From positions 1 to 64,000 of the forward strand of contig NAKE01000001.1 in assembly GCA_008680965.1 (NCBI GenBank): 64,000 bases of DNA. Direction: 5' to 3'. Positions 18,826-27,220 of this stretch are shown piece by piece. A program made the translations under genes and the position numbers. A model generated the notes under the pieces. It saw nothing but the letters and a program-made list of their open reading frames with translations, was not told the origin of the DNA and made no database searches. The DNA comes from Collinsella aerofaciens. GTDB taxonomy: Bacteria; Actinomycetota; Coriobacteriia; Coriobacteriales; Coriobacteriaceae. The stretch's first letter is position 1, and every line of letters begins with the position of its first letter.

Positions 18826-19512
18826 ATGCGCACCGAGCTCGATGTTCCCTTTTCGCACAAAGACGAGGCCAAGGCCCTGGGCGCCAAGTGGGATCGGGCT
18901 AAGAAGATCTGGTATGTACCCAGCGGCGTTAACCCCGAGCCCTTTGCCGAGTGGCTGCCCGGCGTTGACCGATCCGACCCCTCAGCGCCGTATATATATC
19001 TAGTACTGGGCAAGCGCGAGTGCTGGAAGTGTCACAAAGAGACCTCGGTCGCGGCCTTCGGCATTCCCTATCGAGCCGACAACGACGAGAGCATCGCCAT
19101 CGCGCACGCGCCCAACGAAGCCAGGTACATTGCCATCAACACGGCCAACGCTAACGCACTCGCCATCGTGCCCGCTCTTGGCTGCGTGCCGGGCGAGATC
19201 CGCGACTACCTTCATAAGCGCTGCGGCTACAAGCCCGTAGGCGCGCGAGCCTCCAAAGCCCCGTCGCTCGGCAACACGTGCACCAGTTGCGACGCGCTGC
19301 AAGGCAGCCGCTATCTGTTCGAGGAGCCCTCGTCCCCGTTTGCCCTCACTGCCATCAACAAGCTGCCGGCACTGGAGTTTGTGCGCGTCGAAGTTGCCGG
19401 CGTCTTTGGCATCCCAGCCGCGCGCACCAATTTTGACCAGGCACTCTTTACCTGGGCACGCGACCATCACGCCGAGTTCCACAAGCAACTCGGTGAGGGG
19501 ATTTATTTGTAG
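18826..19512 (+). CDS. DUF5710 domain protein with Cys pairs
   Basis: A 228-aa protein whose first 40 residues (LDVPFSHKDEAKALGAKWD then KIWYVPSG) match DUF5710, a short domain also found at the ends of DNA primase/helicase-like and mobile-element proteins. Two Cys pairs, CWKCHKE around residue 65 and CTSCDA around 155, could bind zinc. The rest is not recognised. ATG 18826 has AAGGAG 5 bases upstream; the frame is open much further upstream but without a ribosome site. Function unknown. Confidence 0.7.
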   Translation: MRTELDVPFSHKDEAKALGAKWDRAKKIWYVPSGVNPEPFAEWLPGVDRSDPSAPYIYLVLGKRECWKCHKETSVAAFGIPYRADNDESIAIAHAPNEARYIAINTANANALAIVPALGCVPGEIRDYLHKRCGYKPVGARASKAPSLGNTCTSCDALQGSRYLFEEPSSPFALTAINKLPALEFVRVEVAGVFGIPAARTNFDQALFTWARDHHAEFHKQLGEGIYL

Positions 19513-19549
19513 AGGCAAAAGACACTCACAGCCAACTCCTCCGCATCAC

Positions 19550-19834
19550 CTATCCCTCGTCGCCGGCGTCATACACGATATCGAGGCCACAAACAGGGCA
19601 TTTCTCCGGATACACCGGCATATGAACGCCTGTCTGTTTTCTCACTTCGTCGCTGAACCTGTCGCGCGCATCGATGAACCGAATGTCGAGACACGGTATT
19701 TGCGAGCCGCAGCAAGGGCAGGTGACGACAAACGACCCGCAATCAACCTCTACGCTCGGAAACATATTGTTGTCTATAAGGGCACACGGCAGTTTTCCGT
19801 ACTTCCCCATCGCAATATCGCCTCGCCAGCTCAT
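19550..19834 (-). CDS. Small zinc-knuckle protein
   Basis: A 94-aa protein with two CPxCG-type knuckles: CPCCGSQIPC near residue 40 and CPVCGLDI near the C-terminus, spaced to form one four-Cys zinc ribbon. Start ATG 19834 (MSWRGDIAMGK) has GAGGGGA 6 bases upstream; a downstream Met is also possible. It converges with the DUF5710 gene. No known function; the knuckle spacing is like that of small regulatory or nucleic-acid-associated zinc ribbons. Confidence 0.55.
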   Translation of the reverse strand: MSWRGDIAMGKYGKLPCALIDNNMFPSVEVDCGSFVVTCPCCGSQIPCLDIRFIDARDRFSDEVRKQTGVHMPVYPEKCPVCGLDIVYDAGDEG

Positions 19835-19956
19835 ACACGCTCCCCTCTCGCTATACAAAACAGGAAGAGCATGCACCGGCGGGCATGCGCGAGATTGCAT
19901 CGCCACGCGATCCGATCAAACAACACGATCGTCAAAGAATGCCAAAGCCAAATACG

Positions 19957-21039
19957 CTAATACGGCAGAAGCCCCGCCTTTTCACGCTTCTTTTCCGAGC
20001 GATCGAACTCAATGCGATGGGCCTCAAGAAACACCGTATTGGGTCGCCACTGACGCTCATTCGGCTGCCTTAGCGTCGCACCCGCAAAGGAAGCGTAGCC
20101 GGTCTTATCCAGCAGGTACGATCCACACAGCCGATATTCGCCGCAAACAGGCTCAAACGAAATCAGATGAGCATCGAATAAAGCATGTAAGTCGCGCCGA
20201 AGCAGAATGCCGTTGCTGGCAACCTGCGATTTGGGTCCCGAGTAATTCTCGATATGTGCAGCCTCCAGAGCTTCGCTGACGCCGCAGTCCGACACCGCGC
20301 AACGGCCATCATAGGCGGCAACGAGCTGCTTGCGGAACCATTGCTGCCCCAATCGCTCGCGCCTTAACGCATAGCGGACCTTTTCGTCGTCGGTCGTACC
20401 CTGTCCGGCAAACTCAATATCGACGGGCATGTGCTTCAGATAGCTCATGTCGGGCGCAAAACGGGGGTCCGGTCCGCCTTTATGAACAGGACCGTGCAGA
20501 ACAAACCATCCGTTTTCGGGCTCGAACCGTTCAACAAACGCAAGGCCGAGCACCTTGTAGCCCACCTCGGTTGCAAATATGACTCCGACTGGAACGCCAC
20601 ATTCCATGCAGTTGAGCATTTTACGGTTGTAATTCTGGTCTCGAGAACCAACGGCGCCTGGCGCTTGGACCGAATACTTAATGACCCACGTACCATCGTC
20701 CAAATAGAGCGGAGGTACATCGGTGTAGAAGCTCTTTTTAGAGTTATGGACCGAAAGCGCAAAGATCTTATTGGGATCTTGCTTCACCCGATCCTGGCCC
20801 GGCCAGAAGATCCCTGAATCCCGCGTTACGGGAAAGAAGTCCGAGCCAATTCTCAAACGATACTGATACTGAGGGCTATCTTCCTTGGTGTGGTGCGGAA
20901 GGCTGGTCCAAACGCCGCCGCGCTGTTCCTCACCCAGAAACCACTCCCATGCCTCAACGTATTCGGAAGGCACGAGACTGCAGGCGCGGTCATAGCTTGG
21001 TCCATCCATCAACGGAACAGCAAGGTCAATGTCGTTCAT
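19957..21039 (-). CDS. HNH endonuclease with N-terminal recognition-like domain
   Basis: A 360-aa protein. The C-terminal domain (from about residue 235) has CAVSDCGVSEALEAAHIENY, then SNGILLRRDLHALFDAHL: the HNH core His-Asn-His with the LLRxDLHxLFD block typical of HNH nucleases attached to modified-DNA-recognition domains (SRA/YDG or EVE-like). The N-terminal 220 residues are not clearly assigned but contain VLGLAFVERFEPENGWFVLHGP, which could belong to such a domain. This suggests a stand-alone restriction-type nuclease. ATG 21039 follows GTAGGTG; a GTG nine bases earlier is possible. The only methyltransferase-like context is absent. Confidence 0.75.
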   Translation of the reverse strand: MNDIDLAVPLMDGPSYDRACSLVPSEYVEAWEWFLGEEQRGGVWTSLPHHTKEDSPQYQYRLRIGSDFFPVTRDSGIFWPGQDRVKQDPNKIFALSVHNSKKSFYTDVPPLYLDDGTWVIKYSVQAPGAVGSRDQNYNRKMLNCMECGVPVGVIFATEVGYKVLGLAFVERFEPENGWFVLHGPVHKGGPDPRFAPDMSYLKHMPVDIEFAGQGTTDDEKVRYALRRERLGQQWFRKQLVAAYDGRCAVSDCGVSEALEAAHIENYSGPKSQVASNGILLRRDLHALFDAHLISFEPVCGEYRLCGSYLLDKTGYASFAGATLRQPNERQWRPNTVFLEAHRIEFDRSEKKREKAGLLPY

Positions 21040-21254
21040 CGCCAGCACCTACAACCATACGAACGCGAGTCATGCCCCTCAATAATATGGCCGAGAGTCA
21101 ATTATTACGAGATCTCATTCCGCGATCGGCACATCGTTGATGCTCTCGGTTTGCCGCTGGCGCGTTTGTACCCCGCTGCCCCACTTCCCTGTATACTGAT
21201 GTAGCACGTGTTTCATCCGGGCTTGTTGGGCCGGATTGTTCATGGGAGGGTCTT

Positions 21255-21746
21255 ATGGCTGCTTCGAATCCGCCTAAGGGGAGCGTTTCTTCTTCGTCCA
21301 TCAAGCCGGTTACGCGCAAGGCCGTGCGTTGCCAGCGCGAGGTCGCTTGGCTTGTCACGCAGGCGGCGGGCAGGCTCGTGGCGACCACTCAGGACGTCAA
21401 CGCGCCTACGCCGAGCTTTGTGCTGGCAGCGGCGCTGGATTTTGTGCGCCAATTGGAGCTTGCCGCACAGGATGCCAGCGGCCACCTCGACTACCAGAAT
21501 GTTATGGCGCCCGACCTGCAAACGTTCTGCCACATGGCCAAGTTGCCCGCCGCGCCCAATGCGCTTTCGGACGCAGGCTACATGTTTACGCTTTCGGGCG
21601 CGGACCTTATCCGCGACATCTATACATACTGCAGCGAGCTCGCCGAGCGCCATGTCTTTGACGCGGCTGAAGTCAAACCGGGATATGTCATCAAGCTGGT
21701 TCTTAGGCTGTTCTTGATGGACGGGTTCGCGGCCATGCCGGCGTAA
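21255..21746 (+). CDS. Helical protein of unknown function
   Basis: A 163-aa protein predicted mostly alpha-helical, without membrane segments. Residues 25-60 (AVRCQREVAWLVTQAAGRLVATTQDVN) and 95-155 form amphipathic helices. ATG 21255 has GGGAGGG 5 bases upstream, which supports it as a real gene. I do not recognise a family. The C-terminus (IKLVLRLFLMDGFAAMPA) is hydrophobic but too short for a membrane helix. It stands alone, divergent from the HNH gene and convergent with the AlbA_2 gene. Confidence 0.6.
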   Translation: MAASNPPKGSVSSSSIKPVTRKAVRCQREVAWLVTQAAGRLVATTQDVNAPTPSFVLAAALDFVRQLELAAQDASGHLDYQNVMAPDLQTFCHMAKLPAAPNALSDAGYMFTLSGADLIRDIYTYCSELAERHVFDAAEVKPGYVIKLVLRLFLMDGFAAMPA

Positions 21747-21846
21747 GCCGAGTCTTTAGCATCACCGTCAACTGGGCAACAACCGCTTAACCTTAGTGGG
21801 CGCCAATCGAGGGTCGATTATTGGGTCGCCTCGTCCGCTAACGCAT

Positions 21847-23313
21847 TTATTCCACGCGCTCCAACAGTCGATACTTGCGGTTGCGGCTCGTCGCCGGCGC
21901 CGTGGGCTCAAGCTCGCCTTGAGCAATGAGCGCGTTGACGCGCGACCTAACCTGGGAAATTGTGAGCCCCGTGCGCTCTGCCAGCTCACGCGTCCCCAGC
22001 TCGCCGTAATGTTTGAGTGCCGTCACAATTAAGCCCCCGCCATGATCGACCGGCTCGATCTTTGAACGGTAAAGTACGACCTTGAACCGATCGAACCCCG
22101 GGCAGAACAGGGGCTCGGCGAGACCATGCGCGCGCATGGCATCGATCATCATCGGGATGCCTGAGCCATTGCCCTCAGCCGGCGAACCTGCACCATCCGG
22201 CAGCGGAACAATCGACATCAGTTTCACAAGCGTCGCATTGCGACATCGGGAGCTGCCGTCAAACAGGTTCTCGCGAGTCTTTCCTCCGTATAGGCCGCCG
22301 GGGTTCGTCACTTCGATACGGTCATCAAAGACGTCAACAGCGATCGACTGCCCACAGAACCGGTCTCCGTATTCTCGGTGGATTACGGCGTTGGCAATTG
22401 CCTCGCGCAGGACCTCCTCGGGAATCTCCAGCGAGTCGACACGCGAGACGCCTTTAATCATCGAGGTTCGTCGCAAATTCTTGGCGATTGCCGCGACGGC
22501 ATCCGAGATCATTTCGCCCAACGTTCCCTCGCAGATCGTACGGTCCATGAACCTCAACGACCCCGCCGCGCCCTTCTGCGTTCCGGCATAGACCGCCACA
22601 TCGATAAAGAGCTTGGGATAGAACTGCTGGGGATAGGCACCCGCGGCCAGGAGTCCGGCCTTAGTGACATTGCCCTGGGAGTCGAGGAAATTCAGGCGCT
22701 CCAGCTTCGTTTTCTTGTCCGGCGCGCCGCGCATCGCACGAGGTGTCAGTGAGAAAGCACGCTCTATCGTGCGGTCGACCAGGGCCTCGTCAAAATCGCC
22801 TGCGACCGCGCCGGGCACTGCATCGCGATCACTGGGGCTCGTCCGCTCATACGATGACAAGGACAGGACCTCGGTCGACGAGAGCGGAACATCTTTGTCA
22901 TCGATGCGTTTGTAGCTGCCGCCTTGAGCGCCCCGCTCTATGACATAACAAGGCTTGCTCGACGGGTCGAGCTCCTCAATCGTGATGACCAGAACCACGG
23001 TGCCCTGGAGCTCCACGCGTTCAATGGTGTATTTGGGCGGATTGGCCAGTTTTCCGCGACCGCCGGCATCACCCATGCCCGCTACGAATTGGTTGAGCAC
23101 CTTCTCGGTCTCAAAGTTCTCAACCGGGACAAAGCCCGCGCGCTCGCTCACGCCGAGCACGATAATTCCGCCAGCGGTATTCGCGAATGCGCTAACCGTT
23201 TCCCATACGTCGCGGGAAAGCGTCGTGGCGCTCTCCTTGACCTCGACGTTAAGATCGTCCGAGCCCATGCGCTTTAAAGACTCGAGCAGACCGGTCAGCT
23301 CGTTTTCGTTCAT
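21847..23313 (-). CDS. AlbA_2/HATPase_c_4 putative transcriptional regulator
   Basis: A 488-aa protein of the Schlafen AlbA_2 type. The N-terminal AlbA_2 domain (residues 10-130) has VEVKESATTLSRDVWETVSAFANTAGG cores and GVSE. A middle region includes REAIANAVIHREYGDR and DRIEVTNPGGLYGG, matching the HATPase_c_4 domain, and a C-terminal winged helix (GELGTRELAERTGLTISQVRSRVNALIA) completes it. The architecture fits DNA-binding regulators related to divergent AAA-4 proteins. ATG 23313 is spaced 8 bases from AAAGGA; the ATG six bases earlier is too close. The two motif arrays upstream (23376-23447 and 23541-23610) suggest autoregulation by the winged helix. Confidence 0.85.
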   Translation of the reverse strand: MNENELTGLLESLKRMGSDDLNVEVKESATTLSRDVWETVSAFANTAGGIIVLGVSERAGFVPVENFETEKVLNQFVAGMGDAGGRGKLANPPKYTIERVELQGTVVLVITIEELDPSSKPCYVIERGAQGGSYKRIDDKDVPLSSTEVLSLSSYERTSPSDRDAVPGAVAGDFDEALVDRTIERAFSLTPRAMRGAPDKKTKLERLNFLDSQGNVTKAGLLAAGAYPQQFYPKLFIDVAVYAGTQKGAAGSLRFMDRTICEGTLGEMISDAVAAIAKNLRRTSMIKGVSRVDSLEIPEEVLREAIANAVIHREYGDRFCGQSIAVDVFDDRIEVTNPGGLYGGKTRENLFDGSSRCRNATLVKLMSIVPLPDGAGSPAEGNGSGIPMMIDAMRAHGLAEPLFCPGFDRFKVVLYRSKIEPVDHGGGLIVTALKHYGELGTRELAERTGLTISQVRSRVNALIAQGELEPTAPATSRNRKYRLLERVE

Positions 23314-23375
23314 CTGCATGTCCTTTCGCTCGGCCCGGCGGAGAATGCCGCGAATAGATTTCCTTCGTCTCTCAG

Positions 23376-23447
23376 TTATCTCTCGTAATTATCTCTCATC
23401 TTACTGCTATCTCTCATATTAGAGATAAGTGAGAGATGAAAGATAAG
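23376..23447. promoter_or_regulatory. Operator array 1: TATCTCTCRT repeats
   Basis: Three direct copies of TTATCTCTC(A/G)T-type sequence (23376, 23389, 23408) are followed by inverted copies (AGAGATAA at 23421, GTGAGAGATGA at 23429, AGATAAG at 23441). The array lies 60-130 bp upstream of the AlbA_2 gene. The unit is spaced at 13-19 bp. Together with the similar array at 23541 it forms an imperfect tandem duplication about 165 bp apart. A regulator binding site is the simplest reading. Confidence 0.6.
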
Positions 23448-23540
23448 ATGTCTGCCATCTGTTTCATTTAAACATGTTTTTGCTGGTAAAACAATCAGTA
23501 TTGAGACAATACCATGATTGCCTGTCTCTTTGCTGATCAG

Positions 23541-23610
23541 TTATCTCTCATATTTATCTCTCGTCTTTCTGTTATCTCTCGTATTAGTGACGAATGAGAG
23601 ATGAGAGATA
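23541..23610. promoter_or_regulatory. Operator array 2: TATCTCTCRT repeats
   Basis: Three direct TTATCTCTC(A/G)T units (23541, 23554, 23572) followed by two inverted units in ATGAGAGATGAGAGATA (23594-23610). Organisation matches array 1: three forward, then inverted. The 93 bp between the arrays is AT-rich and holds no gene. The promoter driving the AlbA_2 gene is likely in this interval or beside array 1. Confidence 0.6.
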
Positions 23611-23664
23611 CGTGGGTGATGGGCGAGCGTGGATTATTGGACAGCCGGAAAATCCCTCAAACAA

Positions 23665-23698
23665 AAAACGGGGCCGGCCTTACGCCGAGCCCCGTTTT
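23665..23698. terminator. Terminator after PTS cluster 1
   Basis: Perfect arms AAAACGGGGC / GCCCCGTTTT with a 14-nt GC-rich centre, with A runs on one side and T runs on the other. It ends the EIID transcript on the minus strand and could also stop transcription from the other direction. Confidence 0.85.
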
Positions 23699-23743
23699 CA
23701 AACGGTCAGTTAGTTATCCAACGCGCGAGCATAGCAGTCAACA

Positions 23744-24592
23744 TTACGCCGCCGCGAACACTCCCAAGCCCGTTCCGATGATGCAGATCGCGAAGATGCC
23801 AATAATAATCCAAATGGTCTTGACACCCTTTTTATAGAGGGCAACGCAAGCGAACGTTGCCAGCAAGGGCAGCAGGCCGGGGAAGATCGAATCGAACAGA
23901 TCCTGCAGGACAATCTCGGAACCACCCACATCAAAGGTCAAAGCCGTGGACAGCGAGACCTGTGCCGCAATCATGGCGCCGATAACGGTCATTCCGAGAA
24001 CGCCGGCAGCATGCGTCATGCGAGACATAAGGTTGTTCTCTTCGGACTGCTGCAGGAACTTGGTTCCCAGGTCGTATCCCAGATGGGCGGCGACGATACG
24101 CGTTGCAAAGTTAATCACGGAGTAGATGAGCGCGTACACGATGGGGCCGAGCGGGTTGCCCGTCGAAGCGATACCAATACCAATGCCGGCGGCGACCACG
24201 CGGAACGTACCCCAGTAGAACGAATCGCCAATGCCGGAAAGCGGTCCCATGAGGCCGACCTTCATGGCGTTAATCGAGGACGTGTCGAAGTTCTTATCGG
24301 CAGCCGCCTGCTCTTCCATCGAAACCGTTAGGCCGGCTACAAACGGAAGGACATGAGGCGTGATGTTAAAGAACTCGGTATGGCGATCGAGCGCCGCATA
24401 GTAATCGTCGTCGTTGGGATAGATCTTTCGCAGGGGCTTCTGAATGGTGTACATGAAGCCCATTGCCATCATCTTGTCGTACGACTGCGAGCACTGGCTC
24501 GTAAACTGGCGAAGGAACATGCTCCGATACATATCGGGGCTCATAATCGCGTCCTTCTTGGCCTCTTTGAGGTCGGTGTTCTGGGTAGCCAT
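23744..24592 (-). CDS. PTS mannose/fructose/sorbose-family EIID (cluster 1)
   Basis: A 282-aa membrane component of a mannose-family PTS permease. The family signatures are MGFMYTIQKPLRKIYP near residue 45, NITPHVLPFVAGLTVSMEEQ around 95 and KVGLMGPLSGIGDSFYWGTFR near 130, with C-terminal hydrophobic segments. With EIIC it forms the channel through which the sugar is phosphorylated. Its ATG overlaps the EIIC stop codon (TAATG), indicating translational coupling. It is the last gene of the operon and is followed by a strong terminator. Confidence 0.93.
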   Translation of the reverse strand: MATQNTDLKEAKKDAIMSPDMYRSMFLRQFTSQCSQSYDKMMAMGFMYTIQKPLRKIYPNDDDYYAALDRHTEFFNITPHVLPFVAGLTVSMEEQAAADKNFDTSSINAMKVGLMGPLSGIGDSFYWGTFRVVAAGIGIGIASTGNPLGPIVYALIYSVINFATRIVAAHLGYDLGTKFLQQSEENNLMSRMTHAAGVLGMTVIGAMIAAQVSLSTALTFDVGGSEIVLQDLFDSIFPGLLPLLATFACVALYKKGVKTIWIIIGIFAICIIGTGLGVFAAA

Positions 24593-25365
24593 TAGAAGTC
24601 CTCCTCTTCATCTGCAGCAACCGTCTGCGGACCGGACGAGCCCTCGCGGAAGGCCAGGAGCAGTGCGACGCAAATGGCAGCTGCGGCGACGCCGATAACG
24701 TCCATCTTGAGGTAGATGACCATAATGAATCCCAGGAACAGCCAAGGAAGCAGCTTGTTGTCGCCCATGGTCCTAATAAGAAGAGCGAAGCCGATGCAGA
24801 CCATGACGCCGGACGCAACGTTGAGGCCGTCCATCACAAACTGCGGAATAGCGTTAAGCGCATTGTTGATGAGGTCGGCACCAAAGAACAGCGAGCAAAA
24901 CACCAGCAGTGCAGACGGAATGCCAATCGACAGCGGCACGATGGTCAGATGGTACAGATTCGCCTTGGCAAGATCACGATTTGCCAGAGCGGTCTCAATC
25001 TTCTTGCAGGCAAAGGCACCCGGAACGGCGTAGCAGAAGTTGCGCCACACCTGAAGGAAGACGGAGACGGGAAGGGCGAGTGCGACGGCAGTTGCCGTGC
25101 CCGTACCCGTAATGACGGCAAACGCGCAGCCAAGCACGCCGGAGGCATAGACCTCGGGAGGAACCGCCGCGCCGACCATGATGGCGCCCATGAACATGGA
25201 CTCCAAAGCAGCGCCGACGATAACGCCCTGCTGGACATCGCCAAGGATCAAGCCGACAAACAGGCTCGTAAACAGCGGACGACCAAGCATCGTAATGCCA
25301 AATAATTGCTCGTCCATGGACGCAATAAATGCGACCAGTGCAACTAGAAGATACTGGACAACCAT
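24592..25365 (-). CDS. PTS mannose/fructose/sorbose-family EIIC (cluster 1)
   Basis: A 257-aa integral membrane protein, the sugar-translocating channel subunit. It has the GRPLFTSLFVGLILGDVQQGVIVGAALESMFMG motif region near the N-terminus and alternating hydrophobic segments to the end. The best start is ATG 25365, 9 bases after GGGG; TTG 25374 is an alternative. It sits 73 bp after the SIS gene and overlaps EIID by one base. Substrate specificity within the mannose family cannot be read from sequence; the linked SIS gene points to an amino-sugar or Amadori compound. Confidence 0.93.
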   Translation of the reverse strand: MVVQYLLVALVAFIASMDEQLFGITMLGRPLFTSLFVGLILGDVQQGVIVGAALESMFMGAIMVGAAVPPEVYASGVLGCAFAVITGTGTATAVALALPVSVFLQVWRNFCYAVPGAFACKKIETALANRDLAKANLYHLTIVPLSIGIPSALLVFCSLFFGADLINNALNAIPQFVMDGLNVASGVMVCIGFALLIRTMGDNKLLPWLFLGFIMVIYLKMDVIGVAAAAICVALLLAFREGSSGPQTVAADEEEDF

Positions 25366-25446
25366 TTCGATCAACCCCAGAAACAGGTCTGCAGGCGAGG
25401 CATTCTGCGCAGCTCGCCTGCAGACAACCGCAGCAATTTGAGAGGA

Positions 25447-26481
25447 TTAGTAGTTCATCTGGTGATAGTAACGACGCGTGGTGAGCGGGTGGTTACGGAC
25501 GTGCTCGAGATGGCAGCTCAGACGCTCGGTGATGGTGTAGGTGACCATCGGGGAGACGATCTTGCGGAACTCGGGGTCGCTGAACGGCAGCTCGACCTCG
25601 GCGGTGTCGAACTTGTTCACGCGGACATGGACGCCCTTCTCGTCGGCGAGCATGTGAGTGAAGTTGTCCACGCGGTCCATGAGCTTACGGGTGTCGTCCT
25701 CGCCGTAGAGCATGATGAGGCTCGTGCCCTCCTCGCAGAGTTCGATGGTGCCGTGGAAGAACTCGGCGGCGTGGATAGACTTGGTCTTGATCCACTGCAT
25801 CTCCTCGAGAATGCACATAGCGTAGTCGTAGGCCTCACCCCAGAGCATGCCGGAGCCAATCACCATGTGGTAATCGGTGTCCTTGAAGTCCTCGGCCATG
25901 GCGGCGCAGCGCTCGTCCTGAGCGTCCTTGGCCTTGATGAGGTACGGAGCGATGTTGCCGAACTCCTCCATGAAGGTGTCGTACTTGGGGAAGGCGCCGG
26001 CGTTCTTGAGGAAGCGGGCGACCAGCGTGATCTGGTAGGTGTAGATGGCCTCGCACAGAACGTCGTCCTCGGCGAAGCTGAAGAACTTGTAATCGGCGTA
26101 CTCAGTGGCCGGGGTGTTGTCGTTGGAGACATACATCAGCGTGCGGGCACCCTGCTCCTGGCAGAACTTGGCGGCCTCGATGATCTCGGGGGTGGTGCCG
26201 GTACGGGTGGAGAAGACGCAGACCGAGTCCTTGTTGAAGGTCTTGGGCGGGCATGCGAGGAACTCAGCGGCAATCTCGCAGTGGACGTCGACATCGGCCG
26301 TGGTGGTCTCGACCCAATACTTCATCGGGAGCGTGTGGGCCCAGGTGCCGCCGCAGCCGATGAAGAAGATGTTGGAATAACCCTGCTCGCAGACCTTGTC
26401 CACGGCAGCCTCAATCTGAGGACGGAGAGCGAGGGCATCGCTCACAACCTTCTCGTAACGAGGCTCATCGAAATTGAACAT
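25447..26481 (-). CDS. SIS-domain protein, fructosamine-6-phosphate deglycase-like (cluster 1)
   Basis: A 344-aa protein with two SIS (sugar isomerase) domains: FFIGCGGTWAHTLPM near residue 40 and STRTGTTPEIIEAA near 90 for sugar-phosphate binding, then HMVIGSGMLWGEAYDYAM near 205. The AAEFFHGTIEL segment near 235 matches the E-F/Y-x-H-G-P/T motif of the FrlB, GfrE/F and FraB deglycases, which cleave phosphorylated Amadori products into hexose-6-phosphate and an amino acid. It ends RRYYHQMNY, as in that group. It lies between EIIB and EIIC. Glucosamine-6-P deaminase-like activity is an alternative. Confidence 0.85.
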   Translation of the reverse strand: MFNFDEPRYEKVVSDALALRPQIEAAVDKVCEQGYSNIFFIGCGGTWAHTLPMKYWVETTTADVDVHCEIAAEFLACPPKTFNKDSVCVFSTRTGTTPEIIEAAKFCQEQGARTLMYVSNDNTPATEYADYKFFSFAEDDVLCEAIYTYQITLVARFLKNAGAFPKYDTFMEEFGNIAPYLIKAKDAQDERCAAMAEDFKDTDYHMVIGSGMLWGEAYDYAMCILEEMQWIKTKSIHAAEFFHGTIELCEEGTSLIMLYGEDDTRKLMDRVDNFTHMLADEKGVHVRVNKFDTAEVELPFSDPEFRKIVSPMVTYTITERLSCHLEHVRNHPLTTRRYYHQMNY

Positions 26482-26531
26482 CCCTTACTCCTAACTCACT
26501 TGGATGAACCCTTCATTCATCCCATGACGTT

Positions 26532-26559
26532 ATAATACTTTATATAACTAACTATGCAA
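26532..26559 (-). promoter_or_regulatory. Promoter of the SIS-EIIC-EIID part of cluster 1
   Basis: On the minus strand TTGCAT, a 16-bp AT-rich spacer and TATTAT stand about 50 bases before the SIS start. The adjacent sequence carries TATAACGTCA, a motif that also appears upstream of other sugar operons here (45436, 51503). The promoter lies just after an internal terminator, so this half of the cluster can be expressed separately from EIIA-EIIB. Confidence 0.5.
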
Positions 26560-26593
26560 GAACTATTTCAGATTTTTTTGATTTTTCTTTAAT

Positions 26594-26624
26594 AAAAAGC
26601 CCGCCGGTCAAATGATCGGCGGGC
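26594..26624 (-). terminator. Internal terminator between EIIB and SIS (cluster 1)
   Basis: Arms GCCCGCCG / CGGCGGGC with a 10-nt loop, followed on the minus strand by TTTTTATT. It would end or attenuate the EIIA-EIIB transcript. Confidence 0.8.
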
Positions 26625-26675
26625 CAAAGAAAGGAGGACCTAGTTAATAAATGCTAGACAATGGCATGTTTCCAG

Positions 26676-27149
26676 CTAGAAAACGTCCTTGGCAAGTACC
26701 TTTGAGTCATTGGGAACCTGACGGATTTCGATAACCACGCCATCGTTCACAAGCTCTTGGATATGCTCGGCATCGGTTTCGGTCGCAAAGATCGCGGGGG
26801 TCGGATGAAGCGTGGTCTCGGGAGACTTTCGAGTTCCGCCCAGATTGATCTCCTTGATGTCTTTGCAACCCTTAGCAAGGCGATAGGCATCCTCGATCGT
26901 CTCGACAATGATAAACAGCGAATACTTGTCGGTGACGCCGCTGTTGAGCGCCTCGATAGCAGCGTTTACGTCTTTTATGACGAGCTTCACGCCGTTGGGA
27001 CGAGCTAGCCTCAATGCGGCTTTTCTCATGTCGTCTTTTGCCACGGCGTCGCTGGCACACAGGATGCAATCGACATCCAGCGCATGTGTCCAAGACATGG
27101 CGACCTGGCCGTGAATCAATCGGTAATCAACTCTCGTAAGCTTAATCAT
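26676..27149 (-). CDS. PTS mannose/fructose/sorbose-family EIIB (cluster 1)
   Basis: A 157-aa cytoplasmic phosphocarrier that takes phosphate from EIIA and passes it to the incoming sugar. The active His13 is in RVDYRLIHGQV; downstream regions (NLGGTRKSPETT and a C-terminal acidic/hydrophobic helix) are typical of the PTSIIB_sorb family. The start is ATG 27149, 9 bases from GGAG; an ATG nine bases upstream directly abuts the ribosome site. It lies 71 bp after EIIA and is followed by an internal terminator. Confidence 0.93.
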   Translation of the reverse strand: MIKLTRVDYRLIHGQVAMSWTHALDVDCILCASDAVAKDDMRKAALRLARPNGVKLVIKDVNAAIEALNSGVTDKYSLFIIVETIEDAYRLAKGCKDIKEINLGGTRKSPETTLHPTPAIFATETDAEHIQELVNDGVVIEIRQVPNDSKVLAKDVF

Positions 27150-27220
27150 CGTAATCATCTCCGCACGTAATAAAGGTAATGACAGGCGTGGCCCTTAGCT
27201 AGGGCTCGAACCAGAACTAA

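Noticed and set aside
23376..23610. CRISPR array
   Set aside because: Units are 8-11 bp with irregular 2-9-bp spacing and both orientations; there is no cas gene. No CRISPR array is seen elsewhere in the window.
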